From contig NC_014297.1 in NCBI RefSeq assembly GCF_000196895.1, positions 1,116,001 through 1,180,000 on the forward strand: a DNA stretch of 64,000 nt. Direction: 5' to 3'. How positions within the stretch are numbered: position 1 is the first letter of the stretch; each line of letters opens with the position of its first letter. Shown piece by piece: positions 16,765 to 24,885 of this stretch. This DNA is from Halalkalicoccus jeotgali B3. Its GTDB lineage: Archaea > Halobacteriota > Halobacteria > Halobacteriales > Halalkalicoccaceae. The notes below the pieces were generated by a model that made no database searches, was not told the origin of the DNA, and was given only the letters and a program-made list of their open reading frames with translations. Both the position numbers and the translations under genes were made by a program.

Positions 16765-17847
16765 TCATCCACCTTCTTCCTGTTCGATTCGCTCGCGAGC
16801 AGCCGCCAGCACCAGCGGGAGCGTGATCGTCGCGTCCGCGTAGACCGAGGCGTTCTCGCCGGCCTTCTCGATCTTGCCCCACGAGCGCGCCTCGTCGAGC
16901 GTCGCCCCCGAGAGCCCGCCCGTCTGAGGAGGATCCATCGTCAACTGCACCGCATAGTCGTAGGCGGTCGGCGTCACGAGCATCGTCTGGAGGACGTAGT
17001 TCTTCGGCACGCCGCCGCCGACGACGAACGCCCCCGTCCGTTCGGCGTGGTAGGCGAGATCGTTCAGGTGGGTCATGTCCGAGAGCGCATCCAGCGAGAA
17101 CGCCGATGTCTGGGAGTACATCCACGCCTGCAGGCCGAGCACCGAGTCCTGGATCGCGGGACAGTAGATCGGGACGCCCGCCTCGTAGGCCGCGGCGGCG
17201 ATGCCAGGGTCCTCCTCGATTCCCTCTTCCCGATTGACCTCTGCGGTCGCCCGCCCGAGTTCGGCGGTCAGCTCCTGAATCGAGACCGTCCCATCGAACG
17301 CGGGAAAGACCTCCTCTCGGAGGTGGGTCTCGAGCAGGGTGAAGTGTTCCTGTGGGAGATAGACGTTGTAGATCCGGTCGACCCATTCGTCGCGCAGGGT
17401 TTCGTCGTGTTCGCGTTCGGTGTCCTCGCCGTGCTCCCCGTGTTCACGCGAGTCGTCGGGCGAGTGTGAGCAGGGCGCGCCGGGCCGTCGGTCGTGTGGT
17501 CCGGCGCGCCCGTGGTGGTGCTTGCCGCCGATCCCCTCGATGGCGTCGTGGGTGAGGTTCGCGCCGGTCGTCACCAACGCATCGATATAGCCGTCGCGGA
17601 TCAGATCGACCACGAGCCGGCGCATCCCAGTGGGGACCATCGCGCCCGCGAGCCCGAAGAAGACGCTGACGTCTTCCTCTCCGAACATCTGTTCGGTGAT
17701 CCCGATCGCCCGGTGGAGGTCCGCCGCGCCGATCCCTGCGTTGCCGTACTCGGCGGCCAGTTCGCCGACGCTCATCCCGGCGCGAACCCTCGCGTGCTCG
17801 ATCGGATCGTGGGCGAACTCCTCGCGTGGAGGGGTTTCGTCGGTCAT
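16765..17847 (-). CDS. dys: Deoxyhypusine synthase with His-rich insertion
   Basis: A 360-residue deoxyhypusine synthase, which transfers an aminobutyl-type moiety to the eIF5A lysine using NAD. The NAD-site block VTTGANLTHDAIEGIGG, the PQEHFTLLE region and the catalytic-lysine block SWGKIEKAGENASVYADAT are intact. Residues about 113-146 form an insertion rich in His, Asp, Glu and Arg after GGKHHHG, lengthening the loop near the active site. Start ATG 17847. Agmatinase and eIF5A lie 1.3-2.5 kb away on the same strand, completing the pathway. Confidence 0.92.
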   Translation of the reverse strand: MTDETPPREEFAHDPIEHARVRAGMSVGELAAEYGNAGIGAADLHRAIGITEQMFGEEDVSVFFGLAGAMVPTGMRRLVVDLIRDGYIDALVTTGANLTHDAIEGIGGKHHHGRAGPHDRRPGAPCSHSPDDSREHGEHGEDTEREHDETLRDEWVDRIYNVYLPQEHFTLLETHLREEVFPAFDGTVSIQELTAELGRATAEVNREEGIEEDPGIAAAAYEAGVPIYCPAIQDSVLGLQAWMYSQTSAFSLDALSDMTHLNDLAYHAERTGAFVVGGGVPKNYVLQTMLVTPTAYDYAVQLTMDPPQTGGLSGATLDEARSWGKIEKAGENASVYADATITLPLVLAAARERIEQEEGG

Positions 17848-18198
17848 GAATCTGCTGGGACCGGCAGGCGTTTCAAGCGTTCGATACCACGATGGAAAGG
17901 GGAATAGCCATGCGGGGCGGCCCGTTGTCGGATGGTCGGACCGCCCCCTGTTCGCCGGCGGTGCGGTTTCTGCCAGGAGACCGCACAGAGACGAACACGG
18001 GTCGAGCGTCGTTGGACCCGTCCGTACTCCTCCGATCGGGCTGTGAGCCCCCGGGGGAATACACCAACGTGTACTACCTGATAGCCCATTACTATCCACC
18101 AATTAATTTCGTGCGTTCTGTCCTGATCGTTTCCGATACCGAATTAGTGATACATTTATTACCTACTCGATGACGGTTTTTGACGTCAAATTACTGAA
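17848..18198 (-). other. Hairpin-rich region upstream of dys (leader or small RNA)
   Basis: This 351-base gap contains five stem-loops in a row: 17914-17923/17938-17947 (9 of 10 pairs), 17961-17967/17980-17986 (7 bp), 17997-18003/18015-18021 (7 bp), 18038-18042/18046-18050 (5 bp) and 18060-18064/18069-18073 (5 bp, 4-nt loop). A TATA-like AATTAATT at 18101-18108 would start a minus-strand RNA near 18078, just before the last hairpin, making a roughly 230-nt leader of dys or a separate RNA. Several weak ORFs cross it in different frames; none looks real. 18109-18198 is AT-rich spacer. Confidence 0.4.
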
Positions 18199-18960
18199 CT
18201 AAATTCCCGTCGGGGCGTCGATCCACGTCGCTTCGAGCCCCCAGTCATCGGCGAGCGCCTGTAGGGAGCGAACGCCGAACGTCTCGGTCGCGTAGTGGCC
18301 CCCGAGCGCGACCGTCACGCCGGCTTCGCGGGCCTCGTGGTAGATCTGCTGTTTGCCCTCGCCGGTCACGAACGCGTCCGCACCCGATTCGGCGGCCTCA
18401 TCCAGCCAATCGGCCCCGCTTCCGGTGACGATCGCCACCTCCGAGAGGGATTCGGGTCCGAAATCGAGGATTCGCGCGTCCCGACCGCCGGTATCGAGGT
18501 CCGAGAGCGTCTCGGCGAGTTCGTCGACACCGAACGCAGAGGGCGCATGCCCGGATAGTCCAATCGTCTCGCCGCCGAGCGAGCCGAAGGGCTCCGAGTC
18601 TTCGAGTCCCAGACGATCCGCGACCCCGGCGGCGTTTCCGAGTTCGGGATGGGAATCGAGCGGGAGGTGCGAGACGTACAGCGCCACCTCGTTTTCGATC
18701 AGCGCGGCGATCCGGTCGTGGGCCCGGCCCGTGATCCGCTCCAGCCCGCCCCAGACCAGCCCGTGGTGGACACAGAGGACGTCCGCGCCGGCCTCGGCGG
18801 CCCGCTCGATGGTTTCGACGGCGGCGTCGACCGCGAAGGCGACGTGGCCGACCTCGCCCTCGGAGCCGACCTGGAGGCCGTTCGCGCTCGCGTCGAGATC
18901 GGCGAAGGCGTCTGTTCGGAGCCGCTCGTCGTAGCGCTTACACAGCATCATCAGCTTCAT
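18199..18960 (-). CDS. Nif3-like dinuclear metal centre protein (DUF34)
   Basis: A 253-residue Nif3/DUF34 protein. Metal-ligand motifs are present: CVHHGL near residue 66, HLPLDSHPE near 100, and the C-terminal TGEGKQQIYHEA plus GGHYATE. Nif3 proteins form hexamers with a two-metal site; biochemical role is uncertain (GTP cyclohydrolase I type 2 annotations are unproven). I take ATG 18960, 26-27 nt after a TTCTTAAC TATA-like element; a GTG at 18981 is an alternative. Confidence 0.87.
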   Translation of the reverse strand: MKLMMLCKRYDERLRTDAFADLDASANGLQVGSEGEVGHVAFAVDAAVETIERAAEAGADVLCVHHGLVWGGLERITGRAHDRIAALIENEVALYVSHLPLDSHPELGNAAGVADRLGLEDSEPFGSLGGETIGLSGHAPSAFGVDELAETLSDLDTGGRDARILDFGPESLSEVAIVTGSGADWLDEAAESGADAFVTGEGKQQIYHEAREAGVTVALGGHYATETFGVRSLQALADDWGLEATWIDAPTGI

Positions 18961-19050
18961 GCCGGCCGGTTCGATCGCCACCGTTAAGAACGTGTGTTAA
19001 CGAGTGCGCGTGCGGTTCGCGCAACGTCGGATCGAACGAGGTGACTCACG

Positions 19051-19164
19051 ATGAGCAAGGTTCGAAAGGCCATGCGGACGTGGCGACGGCTGCCACGCAG
19101 CGTCAGACGGCGCATCACCAGCAAGGCACGGCGAATCGTTCGCCGAACCGGCTCCTCGAAGTGA
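19051..19164 (+). CDS. Highly basic 37-residue mini-protein
   Basis: The frame encodes 37 residues of which 16 are Lys or Arg, with no acidic residue (start MSKVRKAMRTWRRLPR, end RRTGSSK). That is extreme in a genome whose proteins are acidic. A perfect SD-like GAGGTGA (19038-19044) lies 6 nt before the ATG, which is better than for most genes here. I recognise no family; ribosome, RNA or membrane binding is plausible from composition. It sits alone on the plus strand between nif3-like and agmatinase genes. Confidence 0.55.
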   Translation: MSKVRKAMRTWRRLPRSVRRRITSKARRIVRRTGSSK

Positions 19165-19195
19165 CGGTCGATCGACCGACGGCGTTCTTTCGGCG

Positions 19196-20020
19196 CTACG
19201 TCCGATTATTCGCGTGTTCGTGGACGAACTCCCTGAGTAGCTTTCCGCCCAGCGCCGCGGCCTGCCCGTCGTCGCGGTCGTTGACCTCGACGACGTCGAA
19301 TCCGACAGCGTGGGGCGCGACCACCCGAACGACCTCACGCATCTCGCGGGGGGTCAGCCCGAACGGCTCTTTGGTGCCCGTCCCGGGGGCGAAACCGGGG
19401 TCCGTCCCGTCGATGTCGACGCTCAGGTAGACGTCTCGTCCCGAGAGGCGCTCCGTCGCGTCGGTCGAGCCGAGCCACGTGCTTGCGTCCTCGGGCGCGA
19501 CGACCGTGACGTCCCCCTCGGCGGCGCGCTCCCACTCTTCTTCGCTTCCCGTGCGAGCACCGACGACGATCGCCTCTTCGGCCGTCTCCAGTACTCGCCG
19601 GGTGATACAGGCGTGGGACCACTCGTCGCCGTCGTACTCGCTCCGGAGGTCCAGATGGGCGTCGATCGTGACGAACAGTTCGGGCTCGGTCGCTCGGACG
19701 CCCGCGGTGCTGACGGTGTGTTCGCCGCCCAGAAGCAGGGGGATCGCGTCGTCCCAGACGACGTCGCGAAGCACACCCGAGAGGTACTCGATGTATGCGG
19801 GCACGTCGTTCCAGGCGTGGACGTCACCGTGATCGGACACGGAGAGGGCAGAGAAGTGCCGGTCGGTCCGTCGGTCGTAGTCGTCGAACGCCTCGGCGAA
19901 CGTTCGGATTCGATCGGGGCCGAACCGCGTGCCGGGCTGGAAACTCGTCGAGACGTCGAGGGGCGCGCCGACGACCACGTACTCGGCGTCCTCGCGTGGT
20001 GCCGACGCACCGGGAAACAT
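19196..20020 (-). CDS. speB: Agmatinase (ureohydrolase family)
   Basis: A 274-residue ureohydrolase with all manganese-site motifs: GGEHTVS near residue 98, DAHLDLR near 120 and DIDGTDPGFAPGTGT near 203. It would remove urea from agmatine to give putrescine, or act on deoxyagmatinylated eIF5A as in the route described for haloarchaea. Its ATG overlaps the eIF5A stop (ATGA at 20017-20022 region), so the two are translationally coupled, which strongly supports a role in hypusination. Confidence 0.9.
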   Translation of the reverse strand: MFPGASAPREDAEYVVVGAPLDVSTSFQPGTRFGPDRIRTFAEAFDDYDRRTDRHFSALSVSDHGDVHAWNDVPAYIEYLSGVLRDVVWDDAIPLLLGGEHTVSTAGVRATEPELFVTIDAHLDLRSEYDGDEWSHACITRRVLETAEEAIVVGARTGSEEEWERAAEGDVTVVAPEDASTWLGSTDATERLSGRDVYLSVDIDGTDPGFAPGTGTKEPFGLTPREMREVVRVVAPHAVGFDVVEVNDRDDGQAAALGGKLLREFVHEHANNRT

Positions 20021-20397
20021 CAGACGATCTTTCGCTGGCCTTCCATCTCGAGGTACTCGATGCTGTCCTCGGGCGAGAGGTCGGCATCGGAGGGCGTGCT
20101 GATCGTGATGGTCTCGTAGGTGTCGAGGTCCATCACCTGTGCGACGGTGTCGCTCTCGACGCTGATGACCTGGCCCTGCTTTCGCTCGATTATCGGGACG
20201 CGGATCTTCGCGTCGACGGGCTGGGAGAAGCTGCGTTTCTTGCTGTCGAAGACGCCCTTGCCTTCGACGCGGGCTTTCGCGCTGCCGTGTTTGCCCGGTT
20301 TCGCAGTACTGTAGTGGGTGATCTTACACGCCGCCTCGTCCATCATGACGTAGCCGCCCTCCTGCAGATCGCGAACCTGCTTTTGCTGCGTTACCAT
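20020..20397 (-). CDS. eif5A: Translation initiation factor eIF5A (aIF5A)
   Basis: A 125-residue aIF5A. The modification loop [12 protein letters not shown] places the hypusine lysine at K36. The N-terminal SH3-like half and the C-terminal OB fold (from about residue 72, [14 protein letters not shown]) are complete. It rescues ribosomes at poorly reactive sequences such as polyproline. Start ATG 20397 ([15 protein letters not shown]); the frame continues upstream only as an antisense artefact of the aminotransferase gene. First gene of a coupled pair with agmatinase. Confidence 0.96.
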   Translation of the reverse strand: MVTQQKQVRDLQEGGYVMMDEAACKITHYSTAKPGKHGSAKARVEGKGVFDSKKRSFSQPVDAKIRVPIIERKQGQVISVESDTVAQVMDLDTYETITISTPSDADLSPEDSIEYLEMEGQRKIV

Positions 20398-20441
20398 AGG
20401 GAGCGGTATCCACGGTAGCTGTATAAGTGGTTTGGAACGCG

Positions 20442-21512
20442 CTACTCGTGGCGTTCGATCACACGCCCGACCCGGTCGAGACCCTCCTCGAGGGCCTCGG
20501 TATTGAGTCCAAATCCGATCCGGAAGTACTCCTCGAAGCCGAAGAACTCCCCCGGTGCGAGCACGACGCTCTCTTCTTCGACGACCGCCCGACAGAACGA
20601 TTTTCCATCGGGAAACCCCTCGGGCACGCTGACGAACCCGTTGACGCCGACGGGGTCGTGCCACGACAGCCCGTGTTCGTCGATCCACGCCGCCACCCGA
20701 TCGTGATGCTCGCGCGCCAGCTCGCGGTTCTCTTCGAGGATCGCCTCCTCCTGTCCGCCCAGCGCCTGTTTCGCGACGTGCTGACCGAAGACCGACGGCG
20801 AGATCGTGGTGTAGTCCTTCCAGCGCACAGCCCCCTCGATCACTTCCTTTGGTCCGGCGATCCACCCGAAGCGAAGTCCGGCGAGCCCGTAGGCCTTCGT
20901 CAGGCTCGTCGTGCTGATCCCGTACTCGCCAAGCGAGGCCACCGGCGCGATCGACTCCTCTGCGAGCAGCCGGTAGACCTCATCACAGAGCAGGTACGTG
21001 TCGTTCTCTTCGGCGAGGTCGTACAGCGCCTCGACCGTTTCCTCCGAGTGGTACTTCCCGGTCGGGTTGTTTGGGTTGTTGAGCACGAGCAGACGGGTCT
21101 CGGGTCGAATCGCGTCCGCGACCGCATCGAGATCCAGCGTCCAGTCGGGCGCTTCGAGTTCGACCTGCGAGACCGCACAGATCGACTCGGGTACCGCAGA
21201 AAGCGCCTGATAGGTCGGCGTGACGACGACCGCGTGATCTCCGGGGTCGAGCAACGACCGGAAGACGAGGTAGTTCGCCTCCTGGGTTCCACAGGTGAAA
21301 CAAACCTCCTCGGCCGACCGGCCGTAGCGCTCCCCGACTTCGGCACGGAACTCGGGATCGCCGTCGGTCGGAATCACGTAGCCGAGCTGTCCGGGGTCGG
21401 TGTCGAAGCGCTCTGCGGGGAGGCTTCGGATCCCGCTCTCGGCGAGCATGATATCGGCCTCGTGTTCGTACTCGTCGAACCAGCGTTCGAGCTCGAAGGG
21501 GGCGATCTCCAT
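20442..21512 (-). CDS. Class I/II PLP aminotransferase
   Basis: A 356-residue fold-type I aminotransferase. The PLP lysine is in [15 protein letters not shown], the Asn-Pro block is NNPNNPTGK, the cofactor Asp/Tyr are in LLCDEVYR, and the carboxylate-binding Arg in FRIGFGLN. It resembles aspartate/alanine-type or capreomycidine-synthase-like aminotransferases; substrate not assignable. It lies 44 nt upstream of eIF5A on the same strand. Confidence 0.85.
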   Translation of the reverse strand: MEIAPFELERWFDEYEHEADIMLAESGIRSLPAERFDTDPGQLGYVIPTDGDPEFRAEVGERYGRSAEEVCFTCGTQEANYLVFRSLLDPGDHAVVVTPTYQALSAVPESICAVSQVELEAPDWTLDLDAVADAIRPETRLLVLNNPNNPTGKYHSEETVEALYDLAEENDTYLLCDEVYRLLAEESIAPVASLGEYGISTTSLTKAYGLAGLRFGWIAGPKEVIEGAVRWKDYTTISPSVFGQHVAKQALGGQEEAILEENRELAREHHDRVAAWIDEHGLSWHDPVGVNGFVSVPEGFPDGKSFCRAVVEEESVVLAPGEFFGFEEYFRIGFGLNTEALEEGLDRVGRVIERHE

Positions 21513-21536
21513 GCGGCGGCTACGGTGGTGCGTGTA

Positions 21537-21935
21537 TCAACCCTGCCGGTCCATCCCGACTAACTCGGGGGCACACGCCTCGAAGCCGAACCGTTCGTAG
21601 AACTCCGGAACGTTCGCGATCAGGTTGACGTAGGCCGTCTCGGGGGCGTTCTCGTCGAGATACGCGAGCAGCTCCTCCATCACCCGCCGGCCGAGTCCCT
21701 CGCCCTGCCGGTTGGGATGGACGGCGATATCGACGATCTGATAGACGGTTGCCCCGTCGCCGACGATCCGTCCCATTCCGACCGCCCGCTCGCCGTCGCG
21801 GACGGTCACCGCGAACAGCTCGTTGCCCAGTCCGCGGCGGGCGGCCGCCTCGGTGTGGGGGTTCAACCCCGCGGCGCGGCGCAGCGAGACGAACTCCGCG
21901 GGCGTGGGCGGTTCGGTCTCGATTTCGTAGCTCAT
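21537..21935 (-). CDS. GNAT N-acetyltransferase
   Basis: A 132-residue single GNAT domain. The acetyl-CoA loop is RQGEGLGRRVMEELL (motif A, Q/RxxGxG/A) near residue 77, followed by ANVPEFYERFGFEAC. Acceptor substrate is unknown. Stop lies 24 nt from the aminotransferase ATG. Confidence 0.87.
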   Translation of the reverse strand: MSYEIETEPPTPAEFVSLRRAAGLNPHTEAAARRGLGNELFAVTVRDGERAVGMGRIVGDGATVYQIVDIAVHPNRQGEGLGRRVMEELLAYLDENAPETAYVNLIANVPEFYERFGFEACAPELVGMDRQG

Positions 21936-21966
21936 AGTCGGGTGGAAGGACGCGGGATCATACTGA

Positions 21967-23631
21967 TCACTCCTCGCGGCGCCTTCGCATGCTCTGGCGG
22001 GTGAACTGCGGTCGGGCGCGGATCCCCTTGCGGCGGCTCTTGAACGACCGATAGAGCACGTAGATGATGAACACCGACACCAGCGCGGGGACGACGGCGG
22101 GCTGCCAGGCCCGAAACGCGTAGATGATCGACGTCGAGATGAGCGTCACCGAGAGGATCAGCCCGTAGATCAGCCGCTTTGCGAACCGGTCGAAGACGTT
22201 GTTCGGGTCCTCGATATCGACGTTGACTGCGACGTTCCCGCGTTCGAGTTTCGTCAGCGTGCGGTCGGCCGTCTGGGGCAGGCGGATCGATGCCCGCGTC
22301 GAATCCCACAGCTCCCGGCCGGTCTCCTCGGCGACCTGTTTTGCCGTCTCCTCGCGATAGCCCTCTTCCGAGAGGTACTCCGTCGCGGTTTCGATGAAGT
22401 CGAAGTCTGGATCGAGCGTGACACAGACACCCTCGACGACCGTCGCGACACGAAGGACCAACGCGAGGTTCGACGGCAACCGGAGGGGGAACTCGTAGAT
22501 GGTGTTTTCGATCTGGCTGATGATCTGGTTGACGCGGTACTGTTCGATCTGCTCGCCGCGGACGTCCGCAATCGCCAGTTCCATCACCTCGCCCATCACC
22601 TGCCGGTCGGCTTCCGGGGAGAGGGTCCCCATCTCGATCAGGGTGTCCAGAATGGCGTCGATGTCCTGGTTGGCGACGGCGATGTAGAACTCGACGATCT
22701 TGCCCTGGATGAACGGGTCGACCCGCCCGCTCATCCCGAAGTCATAAAAGACGATCGCCCCGTCCTCGCGAACCGCGAGGTTGCCGGGATGGGGGTCGGC
22801 GTGGAAGACCCCGTCGTCGATGATCATCTGGAGGTAGGTCCGTTGCAGGGTTTCCGCGAGTTCGTGGCGGTCGATCCCCTTCTCGTCGAGTTCGCGGACG
22901 TTGCTGATCTTCGTCCCGCCGATGTACTCCATGGTGAGGACGCGTCCCGTCGAGTGGCTCTCGACTATCCCGGGGATCCGAACCCGGTCGTTGCCCGCGA
23001 AGTTCCCGCGGATCTCCCGGAGCATGTCGGCTTCCCGCTCGTAGTCCATCTCCTCGCGGATCGTCTTCGCGAACTCCTCCGAGAGGTTCTCCAGTGAGAA
23101 CGCCTGAGCGTCCTGGACGAACCGCAACAGTAGGGGAAGGGAGAACTTGATCACCCGCAGGTCGGCCTCGATCAGCGACTCGATGTCGGGTCGCCGGACC
23201 TTCACCGCCACGAGCCGGTCGTCGATATAGGCCCGGTAGACCTGTCCGAGACTCGCGCCGCTGATCGCGTTGCGGTTGAACTCCGAAAAGCGCTCCTCGA
23301 CGGGGCCCAGGTCCTCCTCGAGGACCTTCTTCGCTTCTGCCCACTCGGCGGGCGGGACCTCGTCTTGGAGCTTCGAGAGTTCCTCGATGTACGCCGGCGG
23401 GAGGACATCCGGGCGCGTCGAGAGCAACTGACCGAGTTTGATGAACGTCGGTCCCAGCGTCAACAGCGACTCCAACAGCCGATTTGCACGCTCGCGCTGG
23501 GTTTCGACGTCCACCTGCCGTCCGCGCCCGAAGAACACGAATCGGCGTCGATCCCGCGTATAGGCCCACAGCAACGGCAGGAACTGCCATGCAACGACGA
23601 AAAACCGGCGGTACGCACGGAGCCGTACCAT
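21967..23631 (-). CDS. ABC1/UbiB-family atypical kinase
   Basis: A 554-residue protein of the UbiB/ABC1/ADCK family. The N-terminal KxGQ motif (FIKLGQLLSTRPDVLP), Ala-rich nucleotide loop (SGASLGQVYRA), VKVRRP lysine, catalytic HADPHPGN and FYDFGM motifs are all present. The C-terminus has two membrane helices (about residues 485-530). UbiB proteins are ATPases tied to polyprenyl-quinone lipid metabolism; here menaquinone is the likely context. It follows hsp20 by 6 nt. Confidence 0.9.
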   Translation of the reverse strand: MVRLRAYRRFFVVAWQFLPLLWAYTRDRRRFVFFGRGRQVDVETQRERANRLLESLLTLGPTFIKLGQLLSTRPDVLPPAYIEELSKLQDEVPPAEWAEAKKVLEEDLGPVEERFSEFNRNAISGASLGQVYRAYIDDRLVAVKVRRPDIESLIEADLRVIKFSLPLLLRFVQDAQAFSLENLSEEFAKTIREEMDYEREADMLREIRGNFAGNDRVRIPGIVESHSTGRVLTMEYIGGTKISNVRELDEKGIDRHELAETLQRTYLQMIIDDGVFHADPHPGNLAVREDGAIVFYDFGMSGRVDPFIQGKIVEFYIAVANQDIDAILDTLIEMGTLSPEADRQVMGEVMELAIADVRGEQIEQYRVNQIISQIENTIYEFPLRLPSNLALVLRVATVVEGVCVTLDPDFDFIETATEYLSEEGYREETAKQVAEETGRELWDSTRASIRLPQTADRTLTKLERGNVAVNVDIEDPNNVFDRFAKRLIYGLILSVTLISTSIIYAFRAWQPAVVPALVSVFIIYVLYRSFKSRRKGIRARPQFTRQSMRRRREE

Positions 23632-23637
23632 CCGGGC

Positions 23638-23994
23638 CTATGCGTCCTCGATCGGGATGATCGTCTCCTCGGTCGGCGGTCGGCGGGGGATTTCCAGTTC
23701 GAGGACGCCCTGATCGAGGGTCGCGTGGGCGTCCTCGCCGATCGCGTCCGGGGGCAGGGGCAAGTCCAGATCCACGAACAGCGAACGGTCCTCGCGGACG
23801 TACTCGAAGTCAGCGGGGACCGTCTTCTCGCGGCGCGCTTCGACCCGAATCCGGCGGTCTTCGGTCGTGATCTCGGTGGTCTCGCCCGTCGTGCCGGGCA
23901 GGTCGATCACCACCAGATACGCCTCCTCACCTTCGAGCAGGTCGGCGAAAACGGCTTCGGGCAACTCCCGCAGGGCCTCGCGCAGCGCTGACAT
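23638..23994 (-). CDS. Hsp20/alpha-crystallin-type small heat shock protein
   Basis: A 118-residue alpha-crystallin domain protein: a short N-terminal helix, a beta-sandwich (residues about 25-105) with DFEYVREDRSLFVDLDLPLPP and the closing G-x-L motif DQGVLELEIPRRP. The IXI-type tail (ETIIPIEDA) is present. A holdase chaperone; it starts the short operon with the UbiB gene. Confidence 0.85.
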   Translation of the reverse strand: MSALREALRELPEAVFADLLEGEEAYLVVIDLPGTTGETTEITTEDRRIRVEARREKTVPADFEYVREDRSLFVDLDLPLPPDAIGEDAHATLDQGVLELEIPRRPPTEETIIPIEDA

Positions 23995-24032
23995 ACCCGA
24001 CGGTAGGGACGCGGGGGCGAAAAAGCCCGCGG

Positions 24033-24809
24033 TCAGGCGACGAACACGAGCAGGCAGATCCCCGCGACGAGCGCCCCCGGCACGAGATACAATCCGCCGC
24101 GACCGAGCGCGCGAAGCCCCGTCGCCCGCGGCGAGCGATCCGATACCAGCAGTCGGGTCCCCGATTCGACGTCCGCCCCGACCACCGCGTTGACGCTGCC
24201 CGCACGCCCCGATTCGGGTCGAGCCCGCCCGAGGACGTAGACAGCCCCGCCGGGCCGGAGCCGCCGTTCGGTGTAGCGCCGGTCCGTCCCCGTCGACAAC
24301 GAGAGCGGTCCCACGTCGAGGTGGGTGTTCTCACTGGAGAGGTCGTCGTTGTCCTCGATGTACCGCCGGATCTGCTCGGACGGGGCGGTCCCGCCGTCGA
24401 CACGGACTTCCTCGACGTCCCGCCCGAGCCGTACGTTGGCCGCGCGCGGATCGACGAGTACGCTCCCTGAGTCGTCCGCGAGCACGAACGGTCTCGACCG
24501 GGTTGCCGAATCGACCTCGGTCCACGAACCGCCGTGCTGGTTCGACTCGTACTCCTCGACGACGACCTCCGCGAGCAGGCACTCCGTGCCGGTAACGGGG
24601 CCCGGGACCGTCCCGTCTGTGGTCCGTGCGGTGCCGTGGAGTTCGATCGCTCCCTCCGAATCGGTCAGCAGATCGCTTACCCGCCCGGTCGGGGCCGAGA
24701 ACACCCGGTAGGCGGTGTGGAACTCGCGGCCGGCGACGAGGATCGACCCGAGGACGACGACCCCACAGACCACGAGCACGAGGAACGCGATCGGGGAGGC
24801 GAGGACCAT
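24033..24809 (-). CDS. GIDE-like membrane protein without RING
   Basis: A 258-residue protein with a membrane helix at each end (about 4-26 and 236-257) and a soluble middle resembling the GIDE domain of MUL1/SPL1 ubiquitin ligases: an ELHGTARTTDG segment, cysteine-bearing TGTECLLAEVVVEEY, a PFVLADDSGSVLVDPRAA strand pair, and RYTERRLRPGGAVYVLGRA. No RING domain follows. Function unknown in archaea. A second protein with the same layout is at 52440-53267. A TATA box lies 27 nt before the ATG. Confidence 0.7.
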   Translation of the reverse strand: MVLASPIAFLVLVVCGVVVLGSILVAGREFHTAYRVFSAPTGRVSDLLTDSEGAIELHGTARTTDGTVPGPVTGTECLLAEVVVEEYESNQHGGSWTEVDSATRSRPFVLADDSGSVLVDPRAANVRLGRDVEEVRVDGGTAPSEQIRRYIEDNDDLSSENTHLDVGPLSLSTGTDRRYTERRLRPGGAVYVLGRARPESGRAGSVNAVVGADVESGTRLLVSDRSPRATGLRALGRGGLYLVPGALVAGICLLVFVA

Positions 24810-24831
24810 AGCCGAACGTCACGGTTTCTTG

Positions 24832-24864
24832 ATGTAAACGTATCGGCGACGTGGGCTTTTATTC
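24832..24864. promoter_or_regulatory. Divergent TATA boxes, GIDE-like gene and moeA1
   Basis: Minus-strand GTTTACAT (24832-24839) is centred about 27 nt before ATG 24809, and plus-strand CTTTTATTC (24856-24864) is centred 26 nt before ATG 24886. Both fit leaderless transcription from a shared 76-nt gap. Confidence 0.55.
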
Positions 24865-24885
24865 CCGGGGCCGCAACCCCCTCGT

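Noticed and set aside
17844-18173. Three overlapping weak ORFs upstream of dys
   Set aside because: They run in conflicting frames and strands, have no family features, and cover the hairpin-rich segment better explained as RNA or leader.
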